From Fragilaria crotonensis (Eukaryota; Bacillariophyta; Fragilariophyceae; Fragilariales; Fragilariaceae), in contig JAKSYS010000023.1 of the NCBI GenBank assembly GCA_022925895.1, forward strand, positions 153,630 to 217,629: DNA of 64,000 bases, read 5' to 3'. The number at the start of each line of letters is the position of its first letter. The first letter of the stretch is position 1. The notes below the pieces were generated by a model that worked only from the letters and a program-made list of their open reading frames with translations, was not told where the DNA came from and made no database searches. A program made the position numbers and the translations under genes. This document shows positions 1-11,069 of the stretch, one piece after another.

Positions 1-573
1 CCTATCATTTTGGCTGACGATGCCAAGTGGCAAGATGCACTTCAGACAGCAGTACTATTTCTCGCACTTGCACCGTATTCGAACGAACAACAAGATTTGA
101 TGCAAAGAATCAAGGCCGATCACAACCTTGAAAGGCTTGCTGCCAGTCATGCAACAATTGCGTTGCTCTTGCAGAATGAAATTATTTCCTATCCATTGCA
201 GCACCAAGCGGAGCTGGAAAGTCTCGCCGTTTTTCAAAAGAACGACCTTGCTGAATTCTGGAAGGAAACCTTCCAGCGTCGCATTGTGCAGCACAACATA
301 CGTGTCATCTCCAAATATTACAAACGAATTCACGGACGACGCTTGGCACAACTTCTGGGACTCACCCGAGACCAATTGGAACGAGAAGTATCGAATATGG
401 TTTCTGCCGGGGATTTGTATGCCAAAATGGACAGACCGGCCGACATCATACGATTCGCTCAGAACCAGACGCCAGAGTCTATCTTGTCGGAATGGGCGTC
501 AGATATTGACAAGCTTCTGGGGTTGGTGCAGAAGACGACGCACTTGATTCAAAAGGAAAACATGACTCAATAA
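1..573 (+). CDS. RPN5: 26S proteasome regulatory subunit RPN5/PSMD12, C-terminal part
   Basis: The 5' end lies outside the window; the frame is already open at base 1. The about 190 residues match the C-terminal half of RPN5 (PSMD12), a PCI-domain subunit of the 19S lid that scaffolds the RPN11 deubiquitinase region of the 26S proteasome. Visible landmarks are TAVLFLALAPYSNEQQDL, a helical-repeat segment, and the PCI winged helix with QHNIRVISKYYKRI, RLAQLLGL and YAKMDRPADIIRF, followed by a helical tail ending in a TAA stop at 571-573. No intron or break is seen in this portion. The family assignment is firm because the RIVQHNIRVISKYY and KMDRPA stretches are characteristic of RPN5 rather than of the paralogous CSN4. 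The gene converges on the minus-strand F-box gene with about 130 bp between stops. Confidence 0.93.
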   Translation, partial: PIILADDAKWQDALQTAVLFLALAPYSNEQQDLMQRIKADHNLERLAASHATIALLLQNEIISYPLQHQAELESLAVFQKNDLAEFWKETFQRRIVQHNIRVISKYYKRIHGRRLAQLLGLTRDQLEREVSNMVSAGDLYAKMDRPADIIRFAQNQTPESILSEWASDIDKLLGLVQKTTHLIQKENMTQ

Positions 574-706
574 GCACAAACTATAGTATCATAACCTTAG
601 TCGGGTAGAGGCTTTCCAATTGCGTACGAGTTCTATACTCCAACTACGGCATCTTGATAACTCCACAATAACCTCACACAAGCACGTGGTCGGCAATAAT
701 TTATCA

Positions 707-1863
707 TCAATCCAAAACCTCCACTGTGGGTGCGTTAACCAAGTTTAATCCTGGTAAGCAATCCCAGGGCTCCTGACCGCCGCTGATCAAAAGGGAAGTT
801 TGAGCAGGATAGCTAACTAAGTCCAGGGGCCCCGTCGACAAGAGTGGAGAATAATACGAATAGACTTCGCAAATTTCCGGCATCCCCCCTGGTGAACGGA
901 CTGATTCCACTTCTTTGCTCATGTACCAATAGAGAGTCTGAGGGAGCGATGAGTGATGGACGCACGCACCGCCAAAGTCTCACAGACATACACATGACGT
1001 ACCGCATCGGAATACTTCTTGGAAATTGTACATCGCAGCAATCCACCTGCCTCGGTCGGTCTGTCAACATTCCCAGGGCCTGGTCCCTTGTCGTCTCGAA
1101 ATCCCTCTGTATGGTTCTCCATGAGTTGCTCCAGCATACTCATGTCCTCCATAGCTTGCAGCGGTGTCGTCGCGGCGTTTGTTGCTGGTGCCCTCGACTC
1201 TCGATTCCTAGGCTTGGTGAAGAAAAAGCCATTGCTATTGCACCCTGTACAGTAATAGACACCGTTGTACTCTGGATCGTCGGCACCTGTAACAACCACA
1301 CGCTTTTCAAGACCCAAGATAGGGACAGGAACATGGCAAGTGTTTATTTCGTCAAGAATACTGCCAGGCGAGGAAGAACCGTCAATTTCTTCCTGGGCGC
1401 GAAGTAGCTTCATAATGTGATTGAGTTGTCGATCCTTTGCCATGTGGTAGGTCCTTTGCTTCGCACTCCGGTGCGACAATTCCTTAAAGCGAGAGCAGGT
1501 TTCTGACGTTCGAATCAATGATTGACAATCCAACAATTCCAAAACTCGTAATAACACGTCATCGACTGCCATGTGTTGAAGGAACGAGAAGCCATCGGGT
1601 ATTGACTTGTCGAGCTCGGTGTCAGCCATGGCCAAGACACGACGATGTGCTTGTCCCAGCTTTTCAAAGGCTTTCAGAAAATCAGCGTACTCGGGGGTAT
1701 GACACAAATCGGCACAGTCGTCACGAGGAATGGACAACAACCAATGGCCACATTTCTCCAATTGTTCTCGATCCGCATGCAATGATGGGGACGCATCAGC
1801 TTCCATCACCATTTCATGTACATCGAAAAATTCCTCCTCATCCTGATTTACAACGTTGCTCAT
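707..1863 (-). CDS. F-box protein (two exons)
   Basis: Exon 1 is 1863-1003 and exon 2 is 937-707; a 65-nt GT-AG intron (1002-938) joins KKYSDA to TLYWYMSKEVE in frame, giving about 363 aa. Without splicing the frame ends early at 919. A canonical F-box sits near residues 90-130 (FLQHMAVDDVLLRVLELLDC, SLIRTSETCSRFKEL), which would bind SKP1 in an SCF ubiquitin ligase. The C-terminal half has a pattern I associate with a diatom F-box family: VVVTGADDPEYNGVYYCTG, then WYMSKEVE, then YPAQTSLLISGG and a TVEVLD tail. These may form the substrate-recognition part; that is inference. The acidic N-terminus has no signal peptide. The gene is divergent from the MATE gene at 2386, sharing about 520 bp of upstream DNA. 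Confidence 0.82.
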
Positions 1864-2385
1864 GATGTATTTGTTGTCGGGAGTTCCAGTTCGAAAAAGG
1901 ATTCGAGAACGTCAAGGGTGTATAGTTGTAGTTCTTGCACTGCGGCCAGCGGCGACACGGGACGTGATCTGGAATCTGGAGCCGACGCCCTGGAGCATGT
2001 ACTGTACAATGTACAATGTACAGTGTATCATAGCATGATCACATGAACACTCTCAACTCTCCAGCTTTTCTACATATGCATCTACGTTCTAGTTATGATA
2101 TATGTATGTGCATAACATATATGCACATACATAGAAGATGCACATCCAGTCCAGTGAAGGTCCGGCAGAATGGAAATTTAGCTCACTTCGCTCCAGTTTG
2201 AAATCGTGATTCGCCGTACATTCTGCTGTGAGCAGATGTATGTATGATGTACATACGCATACCAAGTACTCTATGGACTACTGATGAACACATGCATATA
2301 TCATAGCTTACCGTACGTCTCCGTTCCACATCCTCACTCAGAGCATAGTTCAATTTTCTTTGAGTCGCCCCTTGAATCCGCCACC
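1864..2385. promoter_or_regulatory. Divergent intergenic region between F-box and MATE genes
   Basis: About 520 bp between two start codons facing away from each other, so it probably holds both promoters. It contains two clear palindromes: ACTGTACA/TGTACAGT arms around an 8-nt centre near 1998-2021, and a 13-bp perfect inverted repeat at 2101-2133. No TATA box can be defended. Promoter function is inferred from layout only. Confidence 0.4.
2101..2133. repeat. 13-bp perfect inverted repeat with 7-nt loop
   Basis: Left arm TATGTATGTGCAT (2101-2113), loop AACATAT, right arm ATGCACATACATA (2121-2133). The arms are exact reverse complements. It lies in the divergent promoter region about 250 bp upstream of the MATE start. 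It could be a protein-binding palindrome or a hairpin in a 5' UTR. Confidence 0.75.
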
Positions 2386-5144
2386 ATGGTTTCGGACGAC
2401 TATTTCGACGACGATGGGTTTATTCACTACGTCCCCACCACAGTGGATGCTGACTATCTCCTTCTCGTCGTAACGACTCTTTTCTGTATTCTCTCGAACG
2501 CAATTCTTCCCTGCCTGGTGTCGCTGGGTAGTAGATATGAGAAGCGTAAACTGGCACGAGGTTCGAGTGAGCTCAAAGACGAATCAGTCGATGCTACGAG
2601 TGAACAGCCACAACCAGTCAAGGACAGGACGCATGGTGCTCTTGAAATAATTGATAATAGCAGAAAGAGTGAGGCTGATCAAAACACAGATTCGCATGGC
2701 GGTGGCACTAGCTCTAGAGGGGGCGTAGGTACCGATGTGGCTGGGAATACAACTTGGAGATCGCTACTCGATCAGGTAAGATTGAACAATAAATGGATCT
2801 CCTCGTATGAAATATTTGTCGGATGTTGTTGTCTGTTGCAATACCGGCAAATCACCCTAATCCGGCATTTGCATTTCGTTCAATAGATCATGACGCCGCC
2901 TTATCCAGATGAGGGTAAATCCGCAATTGGTGGCTCCGCGTTTGTTGGAGAACGTAAACCTCTAGTATCTGAAGCTGCCGTAGCTGAGGATACTCGCTCA
3001 GCTTTGACTCACGCTACCGGGGTTAGTGTTGCATCAAGCAACTTTTGGAGCACCAACGTTCTGGATGCAGGACTTGGTGCCCGGAATCGAACGAGAGGGA
3101 TGCGACGACAGAGGCGCGTTCTAGGCGACAAAGAATTGCGTCGTCAAGACCAAAAGGCGGAACTAGAAGCGGATCGCAAGGAATATGGCCTCATTATCAC
3201 TGACGCGGATGGCGTAGACCACCATGGTATGAGTGCAAGCCAGCTGGTTGGAATCGAAGCCAAACATGGTAGCAGTGAAGTCGCATCTAAAGTCAGTTCC
3301 CATTATGGATTCAGTCTACCTTCCGGAATACGAGGTCGTCGAGGAAAACGTGAGGGTAGCGCCATCTCTGGGCAGTCCAGAAAACGAGGCGAAGGCAGCA
3401 CTCTCTCAGGCATGTCCCGAAAACGAGGCCATTCGCCGGCGCCTTCGATGTTGTCCGGACTGGAAGATCATGTTATATCCCCAAACGATGCCGCGGATGC
3501 TGACGATCCTGGGTACTATATCCTCCCAAAGCAAAATGCCGACGAGGACCAAGATATTGATCTATGTTGCGGAAAGCGCGCGTGGTGGAAACCGTCGATT
3601 CTCCGGAAGCCTTCAATCGCCTTGTGGATCTAGCCGAGTATGACCATGAGATGAAGCGCATTGTGAAGCTCTGCATCCCATTTTCGATTACGGCACTTCT
3701 TGGCGGTGTAGTTGACAGTGCGAATGTTGCCCTTGTATCTCAATTCATTGGAACTTCAGCGGTCGCTGCCTTCACGCTGGTCCACCTTATCTTAGGGCTC
3801 ACAAGCGAGTTTCTAGGCGGAATTCTTGCCTCCGAGGCGACGTTGTGTTCGCACGCTGTCGGTGCGGGGAACTGCAATCTGGCAGGACAATACGTGCAAA
3901 TATGTGCACTCATCTTCACGTTGTTGATGATTCCCAACATTACCCTCTGGATTTACTTTGTTGACGATGTCATCGTGCTATTCGGTTTTTCAGAAGAACT
4001 CGCTCAGCTTGGGTTCGAGTATGCTCGCATTTATGCCTTTCATCAATGGCTAATAGGTTTGCAAATCGCCTACTCAGGCCTTTTGAACGTCATTGGATAC
4101 GAAAACTTCGCAACGACAATGGTTGTATTGGAAGGTATTGCTGGTGTTGTTGGCACTGCCTTGCTTGTAATTTTCCGTGAGACGACGTTACAAGAAGTAG
4201 CACTGGTGCATCTGTCTGTAGGCGCGGTGTTCTTTCTCCTCACGGTCTGCATTTCAATCTGCCACGGGCGGATGGGCCGGTACTTGTCAGGCATGGTTGG
4301 AAGTGCAGCATTCCTCGTAAGTTTTCGTGCGTCTTGTGATTACGATTCCTCAACGTTTTTTTCGTTTGCATCGTCTCATCCCTGCTTGCAGAACAAATCT
4401 GCTGTGCGCTGCGTGGTTGGAACGGCCTTGCCAATCGCGTTTGGATGCCTCTTCGAGTACAGCGAGTGGGAGATCTTGACAATTTTCACTGCCCACCTCG
4501 GTACCGCTGAAGTTGCCGCCTGGGGTATACTTGGAAGTCTATGGGAAACGTTTGAGACTCTTTCCAAGGGTATTGGTGACGGAGGAGAAGTTCGATGTGC
4601 CTATCACTTGGGTAATGCAAATCCAGGATTGGCTCGAACATCGGCCAACAAAACAATCCTGCTGAGCGTCTGCGCTTCGGTCTTCTTTACATCGATTCTC
4701 TTCATCGTTGGGGAGAACCTTGTGTTGATCTTTACATCAGATCCCACCCTGCAGAACATGATTGCGGAGTTGCTTCCTCTTCTAGGTGTTGGTAATATCT
4801 TCCTCACAGCAGGGTGTGTTGCATGGGCACTTGTCGGTGCGCAAGGTCGTTATCGCTTAGCAACGCTTATCGCTCTCATTTCTAGCTGGGGTATTACGAT
4901 CCCTTTGGCGGCAGTCATGACCTACGGGTTTAACTTGAATCTTCAAGGCATCACATCGGCGGTAGTCATTGGATACTCGGTCACCTGTACTGCTCTCTTT
5001 TACGTTATCCTACGATCAGATTGGGAGCGTATCTCGAAGCACGTTGTAGAACTCAACGAGGATTCGGATGACGAATCATCAGTGGAATCAGCTGATGAGA
5101 TGACCGAAGTGGCAGCTCCGCCGAATCCTGGGATGCTCCATTAG
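2386..5144 (+). CDS. MATE-family efflux transporter, copy 1 (one frame break)
   Basis: The start at 2386 has a CCACCATGG context. Exon 1 is 2386-2775, intron 1 is 2776-2886 (111 nt), and intron 2 is 4317-4391 (75 nt, GTAAGT...TTGCAG, phase 0, no stop, so it reads through as a spurious insert). The product is a polytopic membrane protein of the MATE/DinF family, which exports drugs or metabolites using H+ or Na+ gradients. Seen: an N-terminal membrane segment (DYLLLVVTTLFCILSNAILP), a hydrophilic 250-residue linker, then about ten hydrophobic helices with IPFSITALLGGVVDSANVALV, GAQGRYRLATLIALISSWGI and GFNLNLQGITSAVVIGY. The acidic tail DEDSDDESSVES follows SDWERISKHV. Between 3564 and 3633 the frame shifts: the upstream frame ends at 3633 while the conserved FNRLVDLAEYDHEMKRI continues one frame away. 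Restoring one missing base near 3605 gives exact length agreement with the paralogue at 12505-15288. Confidence 0.82.
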
Positions 5145-6190
5145 ATTTCGAAGGCGAGTTGCATTTGGTTCATTTGCATGGGAGCTGGTACAACCATGTA
5201 AATACTAAGTGCTTCTTGGTTTGGAATCCCTGCGTGGAGGTGCATTGTCGCCTTGTGCCCCCCTGCTATGGTACCTGTTTACCCAGTTTGGGTTGCACAT
5301 TGATCCTGTTCTTATTAGGCAACCACGGGAAGCTGGAACACGCAAATTCGAAGGGACGCATGGGTTCGATAGTAGCATTAGATTTATCCTTTCCAGGACT
5401 CGATAGAAATGCATTATTGGTAGCTAGTTGATTGCAACAATTTTGATTACATGGTTCCAGGAAATGTGACTCAACATCGAATCGCGCTCTCGATGTTTCC
5501 CGCGTCTCTCAGATGACGAACGGTGAACCGTACTCCGAGTAGACTACAAGGACCCACTCCGAGTACGTGCTGCGCATTAGGGTCGAGGGATTAAAGTCAG
5601 AGTAGTCTATGCAGATAGGAATTAGTGAAGCTGTTGGAAAGTAATGTGAATGGTGAATCCTATAAGATGCAGGTACAGTGAGGGTGACCGTCGTCCACAT
5701 GCTTGAAATTTGTCCAGGTCCAGGTCCCACGGCGTTTTTTGAGGTTACTCCATTTGTACCGGAGTATCCATACGTGGTAATGGCAATCTGCTCTGGGCTC
5801 AGCACTGTACAATCCGGTAAGCTAAGCTAGAGAGACATCAATGCCTGTATGTCATAGGTTTTGTATGGGACAAGGATTGTTGCTTAATGTGCATATGTAC
5901 CTCCGTCGTGACTCGAAAGGAAAATCATCGTCAGACCTGTCGTTTAAGGCTCGGTTATTGTTTCTGAACTCCACTCTTCGTATGATAGTAGTACTCAATA
6001 TTACTACAGTGAGTACGACGTACTCCCTCTAGCTACCGGTAGGCACGAGGCCCGAGCCCCGAGGCGTTCGAGGTGTGAGGAGTGAGGATACGAAGAGTAG
6101 GACGTACGACGTAGGTACTATATGTACGGAGTACGGAGTACTACGAGCTAAGGTACTGGATTGAAGTAGTGTATGCATACCGGTAAGCAG
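5145..6190. other. Intergenic region without a supportable gene
   Basis: About 1.05 kb. It holds repeated short palindromes built on GTAC, such as GTACTCCGAGTAG-like and GGAGTACGGAGTAC-like strings near 5530-5570 and 6120-6150. Open frames here are short and show no protein-like composition. Nothing else is supported. Confidence 0.6.
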
Positions 6191-6366
6191 TATGGGGTAA
6201 GGGGTATGGGGTATGGGGTATGGGCCCCATACCTATGGGGTATGGGGTATGGGGTATGGGGTATGGGCCCCATACCTATGGGGTATGGGGTATGGGGTAT
6301 GGGGTATGGGGTATGGGGTATGGGGTATGGGGTATGGGGTATGGGGTATGGGGTATGGGGTATGGG
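6191..6366. repeat. (GGGGTAT)n minisatellite-like array
   Basis: About 176 bp of near-perfect GGGGTAT heptamers, interrupted twice by GGGCCCCATACCTAT, which reverses the unit for one copy. The run of four-G tracts at 7-nt spacing is a textbook G-quadruplex-capable pattern on the plus strand. It ends about 200 bp before the WDR59-like start codon at 6566. Open frames through it (YGVWGMG repeats) are artefacts of the repeat. Confidence 0.95.
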
Positions 6367-6565
6367 CAATTTGTACGTGTACCTGTATGCTCGCATTAAA
6401 ACGTTTTATAACAGACGCATATGATTGCCATTGTTGCTCTTTTAAGGATCTGCCGACTGCTTTGAAGTACTACAATGCACGCCATTCAGAAAGCTGGAGC
6501 CTTCAAATTCATTTTCAATCTGTAAACAGAGAGTGCGCTGTCGTGAGTTGTTCAGCGAGGCGACA

Positions 6566-9500
6566 ATGCAGTCGTTAGGACGACCGCAACTTTCTGGCCT
6601 TCGGGCAGCGTCGTTCACGCAGTTACCTCCATCACCGGAGACATCATCTCAGGGATCGGCTTCAGCTAGTATTCCGCAGCCCACAACGTTGTCGCTTGGG
6701 AGTGGTCGTACAACTATGATGGAAGAAGCTGCTTCGTCGCGTCTTCGATCGGTCGCCACCTATGCGAAGTTTCATCCTCAAGCACTGGCATGTTCTCCTC
6801 CAACTTTTCGGCGTGATGGGCAGTCGGCACAAACATCATCAGAAGACAACTATTCCTCTTTGGGAGCCGTTTCTGGAGAAGGCGGTATTGCGCTCTTCCG
6901 CACCTCTCGTCCTGATGCCCCATTACTAATGCTGAGTCATTCGTCCATGGTAGGGAACTTGCAGACCGGAGGAATTCAGAATCTAGCCTTTGAACCAACT
7001 TTGACTGATTCGGTGTTGCTCGCTGCGTCTCGTGGGAACGGACTGTTGATTTGGGATGCGAGTGGACATAGCTTAAGTCCACTCTTGGGACGACTTTCAG
7101 TGGATCTTGATGAAAGATCGTCGACATCGAATGATATTTGTAGCATGGCTTGGAAAGCAACAGACGGTGCTCAATCTATGATTGCCACCACGACGTCTTC
7201 CTGCACGTGCCTTTGGGACCTTCGAGTCTCCTTGGGGGCCAAATCAAGTAAGCCCAGTCTTCGGTTTGGCTCACTCAGTCATAATGCTCCCCTCATTCAG
7301 GTTGCATGCTCCCATAAGGATGAATGTGCCACAATGGATAGCACGGGTGTCGTACGAGTGTACGACCTGCGAATGCTAGGAGGAGCCAAGCCGAGAATGA
7401 AGTGCATCTTCCCTTCATTTCATTTCGCTGGTGTTGGATTGGCAGCTTTTCGCACTAGTTCGGACGACTCATATTGGATGGCATGGGGCCTCGACTCTCC
7501 GAAAGCTGATGCGGTTGTGAAGGTATGGTCAACTGTTGAGAACAACGGGAAAAACGACGAGGGTGATGTAGATTCTGATACCTATTGGCACATGGATGGG
7601 TCTCCTGGTCGCGCTCTGCAGCTTCCATTGCCTGAATCTTCTGCCTCACTTCAAACGGGTGTCCAAGTGGCGCAATTTACGATGCCATATCTTGCATGCG
7701 CTCGCATTTGCCCTGCGCCCTTGGACAACTCGATAGTGACGGTAGGTCTGCCCAAGGGCGGAGGCCCTGGATGGAAGGCAGAATTATGGAAGCTACGCAA
7801 AGAGATCGGGAATTCATCGATATCGACTGACAAGTTTGGAATCGAAAAGGTGGTTTCCTTCTCAGAGGATCGGAGTTTTGAATACTGGAAGTTAAATCCT
7901 GTCGGGCCTTTGCGCTGCGCCGAATTGGCGGTGAGTCCAGCCCCATTTCCCACCAGCCGTGCGCATGAGCAAGAAGGCAACGTGGCATATGACGATTGGG
8001 AGCTCTTGTTGTGCTGTATGACCAAGGATGGGCTGCTAACTACCAGTGTTGTTACCGAAGCGCCTAAAGCTGGCTACTTGCAGTCTTCCCCAGAAACTGG
8101 CAGGCGCCGCGTTGCAAGTCGATCACTTCGATATGTTCCCAATGAAAGGCGTGGGAACTCAATTGTGGATGCTGCTTTCGCACTCAAATCATTCGACGAC
8201 TCTGTACAGGGTCGCAATGACCTGGATGCATCTCGTCACGCCTATGCACATCGCCACGACTCTCGCGCAACCTCTCCAATCCCAGGCAAGAATATGGATA
8301 AGCCTGTCGACAAGTCTACAGGCACCGAGCTTAACCAAGGTTTTGAGCTCACTCAGAGGAGAAGGAAGTTTAATGCCATTTGACATGGATGTCGGATTTG
8401 TCCCAATCATCATTGAAGATGCAAGCACTGGACCAGCATCCGTTGCCAGTGGCGACGAAGGTGGTGGTGTCGAATTGAGCCTTCAACAATCCAGAGTATC
8501 TATGCGTGTCTCAACAGACCGAGTTCCTTGTCCTCGTTTATGCGGCGCCACGTTCAGTCCGGGTCTAGGAGGCTTGGTCGGCTTCAACAACGGGCAGATA
8601 AACAAAATGTGGTCGTGGTACACGAAAAATGAATTGCGCCGAAAGTCGTCAGGGTTGAAATATTCTAGTACGATGAAAGAAAATTCGAGCTACCCCAGAC
8701 TCAAGAAAGACCTCGACGACATGATCACAGCAGCGAAAGATGCACAGTGGGGAGAGAACCAGGAAGACCATGGAACAGCTGATAACGAGAGCGAAGACTC
8801 CAACGACGATCCGTTTGATGATCTTAGCTCAGAGGACGAAGGCGAGGTGGATTCGATCGCACCTGGCGGGCAAGAAGGTGCTGATAAATCAGAAAGCGTT
8901 TACCAACCCTATTTTGGTGGTGGTCAGAATCCCACCGCAAACCCATCAATCAGCAGTTCGAACAACACTACTGGCGACGGAGTGATCGATTCGAAGGGAG
9001 TGCCTACAACGGACAAACTCGGTGTGGAGGTGGTCAATGATTTGGCTGTGATCGGACTGCATACCTTGCGTCAGATCTCATCATTCGATGGACCTACGTC
9101 CGACGTACTGGCTCCCGTTGTAAGCATTTGTTTTGACACGGACTTAAGCATGTTCAACGGACAAACTGCGGAACTTGCGGCGAATCTGCTCTTGGGCGAC
9201 TGGGATGTTTTTGATCCAATTAGTGCTTTAGACGAGCATGCAAGCGAAGGTGATCTCGACACTAGCTTAACAACAGGATGGTCCGAGCGTCGAATTCCAA
9301 ATTATCGTCCTGAAAGGGGAACGCCCTTGCTAGCACATTCGTCGTTTGAGAAATCTTCTGGAAGACTGCATTCTATCCAATCTGACCCAACAGTGCACTT
9401 GACAAACAAGTTTATCCAGTCATATAATCCGCCCTCATTAAGGGATGACGAACCTGTTCATGGAGGCGAATACGCTGTGAGACCACGAGGAGGAGTCGAT

Positions 9501-10620
9501 GGTCTTTCTTCGCAAGTTGTTGCCCAGTCCATATCAGCCTTCATGTCGCCTCCCGACTCCCATTTGCTACCTAACAAACTGCAACCCGCGTCTGCGATGA
9601 AGAGATCCTCGTCGTCCGGTGCACTGCTCCAGACTGTCCGGAGCTTGTTCAAGACAGTTGCGGTGGATACCCAGGGGACCTTGGTCTGCTCATGGCGACG
9701 AAAAGACGAACATCGGTGTCTTTACTTTGCCTACTCAGCATGCAGCTGCGTTGCCTTCCTTGTCAGGTTCATTGCTGAAACTCATCTGCGTCTATAATTC
9801 AAATGTTTGTGCTGAGTACGGGCAACCTGCCAAGGCCGATACCTGGTCCATTCTCGCGCATGCTGTGGAGAATCATCTCCTCGATGAAGGCTGCAACGAT
9901 TCCTTCAGTGGGTGGGATGGTGCTGAAATCGGGCGAGAGCTTGTGGGAAGCATCTTGCGATTTTACGAAACAGAGGGAGACATCCAGATGGTGGCTTCTA
10001 TTATCTGTGTTTTGAACACTGGCCATCGGGTCGATGGCACTCATTCGCGATCTGCCTCCCTATTGCCTCCGGACCAAGACGACAAGCACGACTTGTACAT
10101 TCAAAGATATGCCGAACTCGTCTTTCGATGGGGATTGCTCACGAAGCGCGTTGAACTATTGAAGCACCTCTCTCGTCGAGTGCCCTCTACAGATGGTTTG
10201 CAAATGGTACCTACCGGTAGTTCTCTGGTCAGCAACAGCGACTTGGAAAAGATGGGGACTGACCGATCCCCAAAGTACGGAATCTCATTTGGGGGTACCT
10301 GCCATCGTTGTAGCGCTGCTATTTCCACATCGGATAGCAACGTTTGCAGCAATTGCCGGGACTACGCCGTTCGTTGCAGCCTGTGTGACAACGCGGTCCG
10401 CGGTCTCTTCACAGTATGCGCGCGCTGCGGTCATGGCGGTCACTTGAACCATGTCATGAGCTGGTTCATGGCAGAAACCAAGTGTCCAACCGGTTGTGGG
10501 TGTGACTGTGTCTTTTCGTCCTTGGATCCCAGGGATTCGCCATCCGCCTTGGTGGTGTCAGAGGAACCGGAGCTTGCGGCAGTGCAGAGACGGATGCATC
10601 CTTACGATGAAGTGATGTAG
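6566..10620 (+). CDS. WDR59-like GATOR2/SEACAT complex subunit
   Basis: The start is the first ATG, at 6566. The N-terminal about 500 residues are WD40-like blades (IQNLAFEPTL, LLIWDASG, TTSSCTCLWDLRV, STGVVRVYDLR, DAVVKVWSTVE, SFEYWKL). The middle has VPCPRLCGATFSPGLGGLVGF, and the C-terminus is a cysteine-rich zinc-ribbon/RING-like module (CHRCSAAI, CSNCRDYAVRCSLCDNAVRGL, CARCGHGGHLNHVMSWF, CPTGCGCDCVF). This order and the GHGGH...CPTGCGC ending are typical of WDR59 (Sea3/Mtc5), a GATOR2 subunit that regulates TORC1 in response to amino acids at the lysosome/vacuole. The reading frame changes twice: near 8320-8380 and near 9660-9740. The second fits an intron ending in the pyrimidine-rich acceptor TTTGCCTACTCAG at 9738, with donor probably at 9663 (76 nt). 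The first has no convincing intron; a one-base indel is as likely. Confidence 0.85.
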
Positions 10621-11069
10621 ATGACTTGGTAAACCGATTTTGATCTCGATGTGCCCTATGATGAGCAAATGAGCACCCACCTACAGTTAGGTTTGGTTGA
10701 TGTACGATATCAGCATATTTCGATCGGTTGCATTAGTTCATCGTTCACAGTACCTGGTATGATTGTGCATGTACTGTCTACAGAGTTCTCATTACTACAT
10801 GCACTGGAGTACAACAGTGCCTGCATTCCCGGTACTAGTACCCATTTCGGTCGCGCCATACTGTACCCACTAGTAGACTTGTCGTTAAAAATCCACCATT
10901 GAAGTGAACAGAACAGAAACATCGATTGATGCAATCTCGCTGCCGATACCTGGTCTTTGGAGGCGCTGTCACTTAGCATTGCTACTGCTCCATTTCAATT
11001 GCAACGATTCAGTCACAACGGCATCAACAACATCAATCCGCAGCGCACAACGACATTGTGATACAAGAG
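10621..11069. other. Intergenic region
   Basis: About 450 bp between two plus-strand genes, with several GTAC palindromes (for example GGTACTAGTACC near 10833). Nothing gene-like is seen. It presumably carries the promoter of the ZGRF1-like gene. Confidence 0.5.

Noticed and set aside
6191-6366. Telomere or interstitial telomeric repeat
   Set aside because: The unit GGGGTAT is not a known diatom-type TTAGGG repeat, and the block is internal with gene sequence on both sides.
6148-6424. Open frames encoding YGVWGMG or PIPHTPY repeats
   Set aside because: They are the translation of the GGGGTAT array; a stop-free 7-mer repeats every 21 nt in all frames.
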